The notes under the pieces were generated by a model that was not told where the DNA came from, searched no databases, and was given only the letters and a program-made list of their open reading frames with translations. DNA of 64,000 nucleotides. Source: Sphagnum compactum. Its lineage: Eukaryota; Bryophyta; Sphagnopsida; Sphagnales. The position numbers were made by a program, and so were the translations under genes. Below are positions 62,830-64,000 of this stretch, one piece after another (position 1 is the stretch's first letter; every line of letters begins with the position of its first letter). The DNA is taken from NCBI GenBank assembly GCA_965153455.1, contig OZ234496.1:11927863-11991862 (forward strand). Direction: 5' to 3'.

Positions 62830-63500
62830 GGTTCGGTCTTCTTCTTATAATCCCTATTTTTTCCAAAACTCTCATGGGTTCGATCTTTTTTTCATAAATT
62901 TTTCCAAAGCTCCCAAAGTCGTGGTCTTCTTCTTCTTGATATTTTCGAAAACTCCATGGTTGTGGTCTTCTTTTTCATGGTTTTTTCCAAAGCTCCCAAA
63001 GCCATGGTCTTCTTCTTCCTAGTTTTTTTTCAAAACTCCATGGCTATGGTCTTCTTTTTTCTGGCCGAAACTTCAAAGTCGTGGTCTTGTTCTTCATGGT
63101 TTTTTCCAAAGTTCCCAAAGTTGTCTTCTTCTTCTTGGCCGTACCCTCAAAGTCATGTTCTTCTTCTTCTTGAATTTTTCCAAACCTCCCAAAATTGTTG
63201 TTTTCTTCTTTTCATGGTTTTTTCTAAAGCTCTCAAAGCTCCCAAAATTGTGTTATTTTTATTCCTAATTTTTTTTCTAAAACTCCATGGTTGCAGTCTT
63301 CTTCTTCCTGGCCAAAACCTCAAAGTCGTGGTCTTCTTTTTCATGGTTTTTTCCAAAGTTCCATAGTTTTGTCTTCTTCTTCTTAGCTGTATTCTCAAAG
63401 CCATGGTCTTCTTCTTCCTGGATTTTTCTAAAGCTCCCAAAGTTACTATCTTCTTCCTGGTTTTTCCCAAAGCTCCATGGTTATGGTCTTCTTGTGCTAC
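62830..63500 (+). repeat. Pyrimidine-rich degenerate minisatellite
   Basis: About a dozen units of roughly 55-65 bp repeat the words TTTTTTCCAAA, GCTCCCAAAG, CATGGT and GGTCTTCTTCTTC with variations. The top strand is strongly CT-rich. Open frames across it (for example 62956-63366) are Phe/Ser/Lys/Pro read-through and not proteins. Confidence 0.85.
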
Positions 63501-64000
63501 TTTTGGTTATCGGTTAGCATGCCCATTGTCTTATTTAGCTCCCTAATTATTTACAAACCCCCCCCCCTAACCCCCTTAAGTTTCCTATTATAATAATTAA
63601 AAGTAAGGAGGGTGGGGAGGGTGGAAGAGGTTAGGAGGGTTGAGAAGCAGGAGAGGTTGGTTAGGGTTTATAGAATTGAGAGGGTGGTGTTGCAACAATG
63701 GGTGGACATGGTTGAGAAGGTGGTGTTGCAAAGGGAGATGGAGATGGTTGAGAGGGTTTGGGTTTGGGTGGTGAGGGAGAGGGCCAAGGTTAGGGTTTAA
63801 GGGGATAAGGAGAAGGTTATGGTAGATAGGGTGTAAAGCTTGGAGAGGGTTGAGATGGTGGAGAGGGACCAAAGGGTTATGAAGGTGGAATGTTACTAAA
63901 ACACGTCCACTTTCTCGCCTTCTTGCTATTGGTAATTACCTAGTTATTCGTTGTGCTTTTATTCTAAATCCCAAGTTGACACTTTTATATCCCAATGGGT
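63501..64000. other. Purine-rich GGTTGAG-type sequence
   Basis: From 63605 to 63885 the top strand is rich in GGAGGGT, GGTTGAGA and GGTTAGGGTTT words. The opposite strand yields Pro/Leu/His-rich open frames that are compositional. Some words resemble the plant telomere unit TTTAGGG, but they are not in an array. The window ends without a gene. Confidence 0.5.

Noticed and set aside
62956-63366. 136-aa Phe/Ser/Lys-rich frame
   Set aside because: It is a read-through of CT-rich minisatellite DNA; alternate frames give equally long low-complexity peptides.
63600-63800. Interstitial telomere repeat
   Set aside because: Only isolated TTAGGGTTT words occur, without a tandem run of TTTAGGG.
63597-63872. 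91-aa Pro/Leu/His-rich minus-strand frame
   Set aside because: It is compositional, caused by the GGTTGAG-type repeats on the plus strand.

Overview
This is nuclear DNA of a land plant. Four spliced genes are visible, with GT-AG introns and proteins of plant-typical families: a CCCH zinc-finger protein, a long-type remorin, a small uncharacterised protein and a heptahelical PAQR/HHP receptor. They sit in very AT-rich, gene-poor sequence full of decayed repeats. Low gene density, long worn intergenic stretches and moderate sequence distance from the Arabidopsis proteins I remember suggest a large genome, possibly a fern or another non-seed plant. That placement is inference. No bacterial, organellar or viral gene block is present.

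Layout: 1435-6620 (minus) is a five-exon CCCH zinc-finger gene (627 aa) with a 2.8 kb first intron that holds an internal duplication. A GC-richer promoter and a 381-bp terminal-inverted-repeat MITE lie just upstream. From 7.6 to 37.5 kb I find no credible gene. This desert holds tandem duplications, a 39-bp minisatellite (15.7-16.35 kb), a six-copy 114-bp array (35.0-35.66 kb), a 0.48 kb direct-repeat pair, inverted dispersed copies of one repeat family, and several foldbacks. 38559-41770 (plus) is a four-exon remorin gene (618 aa). Its leader carries a chain of short upstream ORFs linked by overlapping ATGA stop/starts.

45727-49820 is a minus-strand LTR retrotransposon with two LTRs, a polypurine tract and a gag remnant, but no recognisable pol. 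A 154-bp CACTA-type MITE is nested inside it. 50874-51696 (minus) is a truncated syntaxin (Qa-SNARE) fragment. 53498-54848 (plus) is a two-exon 139-aa gene in which the end of exon 1 with its splice donor has been tandemly duplicated in frame. 58693-60621 (minus) is a complete four-exon PAQR/heptahelical receptor gene (383 aa). The right end holds a pyrimidine-rich minisatellite and purine-rich DNA.

The genes are unrelated neighbours, not a pathway cluster. Remorin (inner face of the plasma membrane), the HHP receptor (membrane) and the syntaxin fragment (vesicle fusion) share a membrane theme, but nothing in the sequence shows they work together. I rebuilt exon joins by eye from splice consensus plus reading-frame and family continuity; transcripts were not available.
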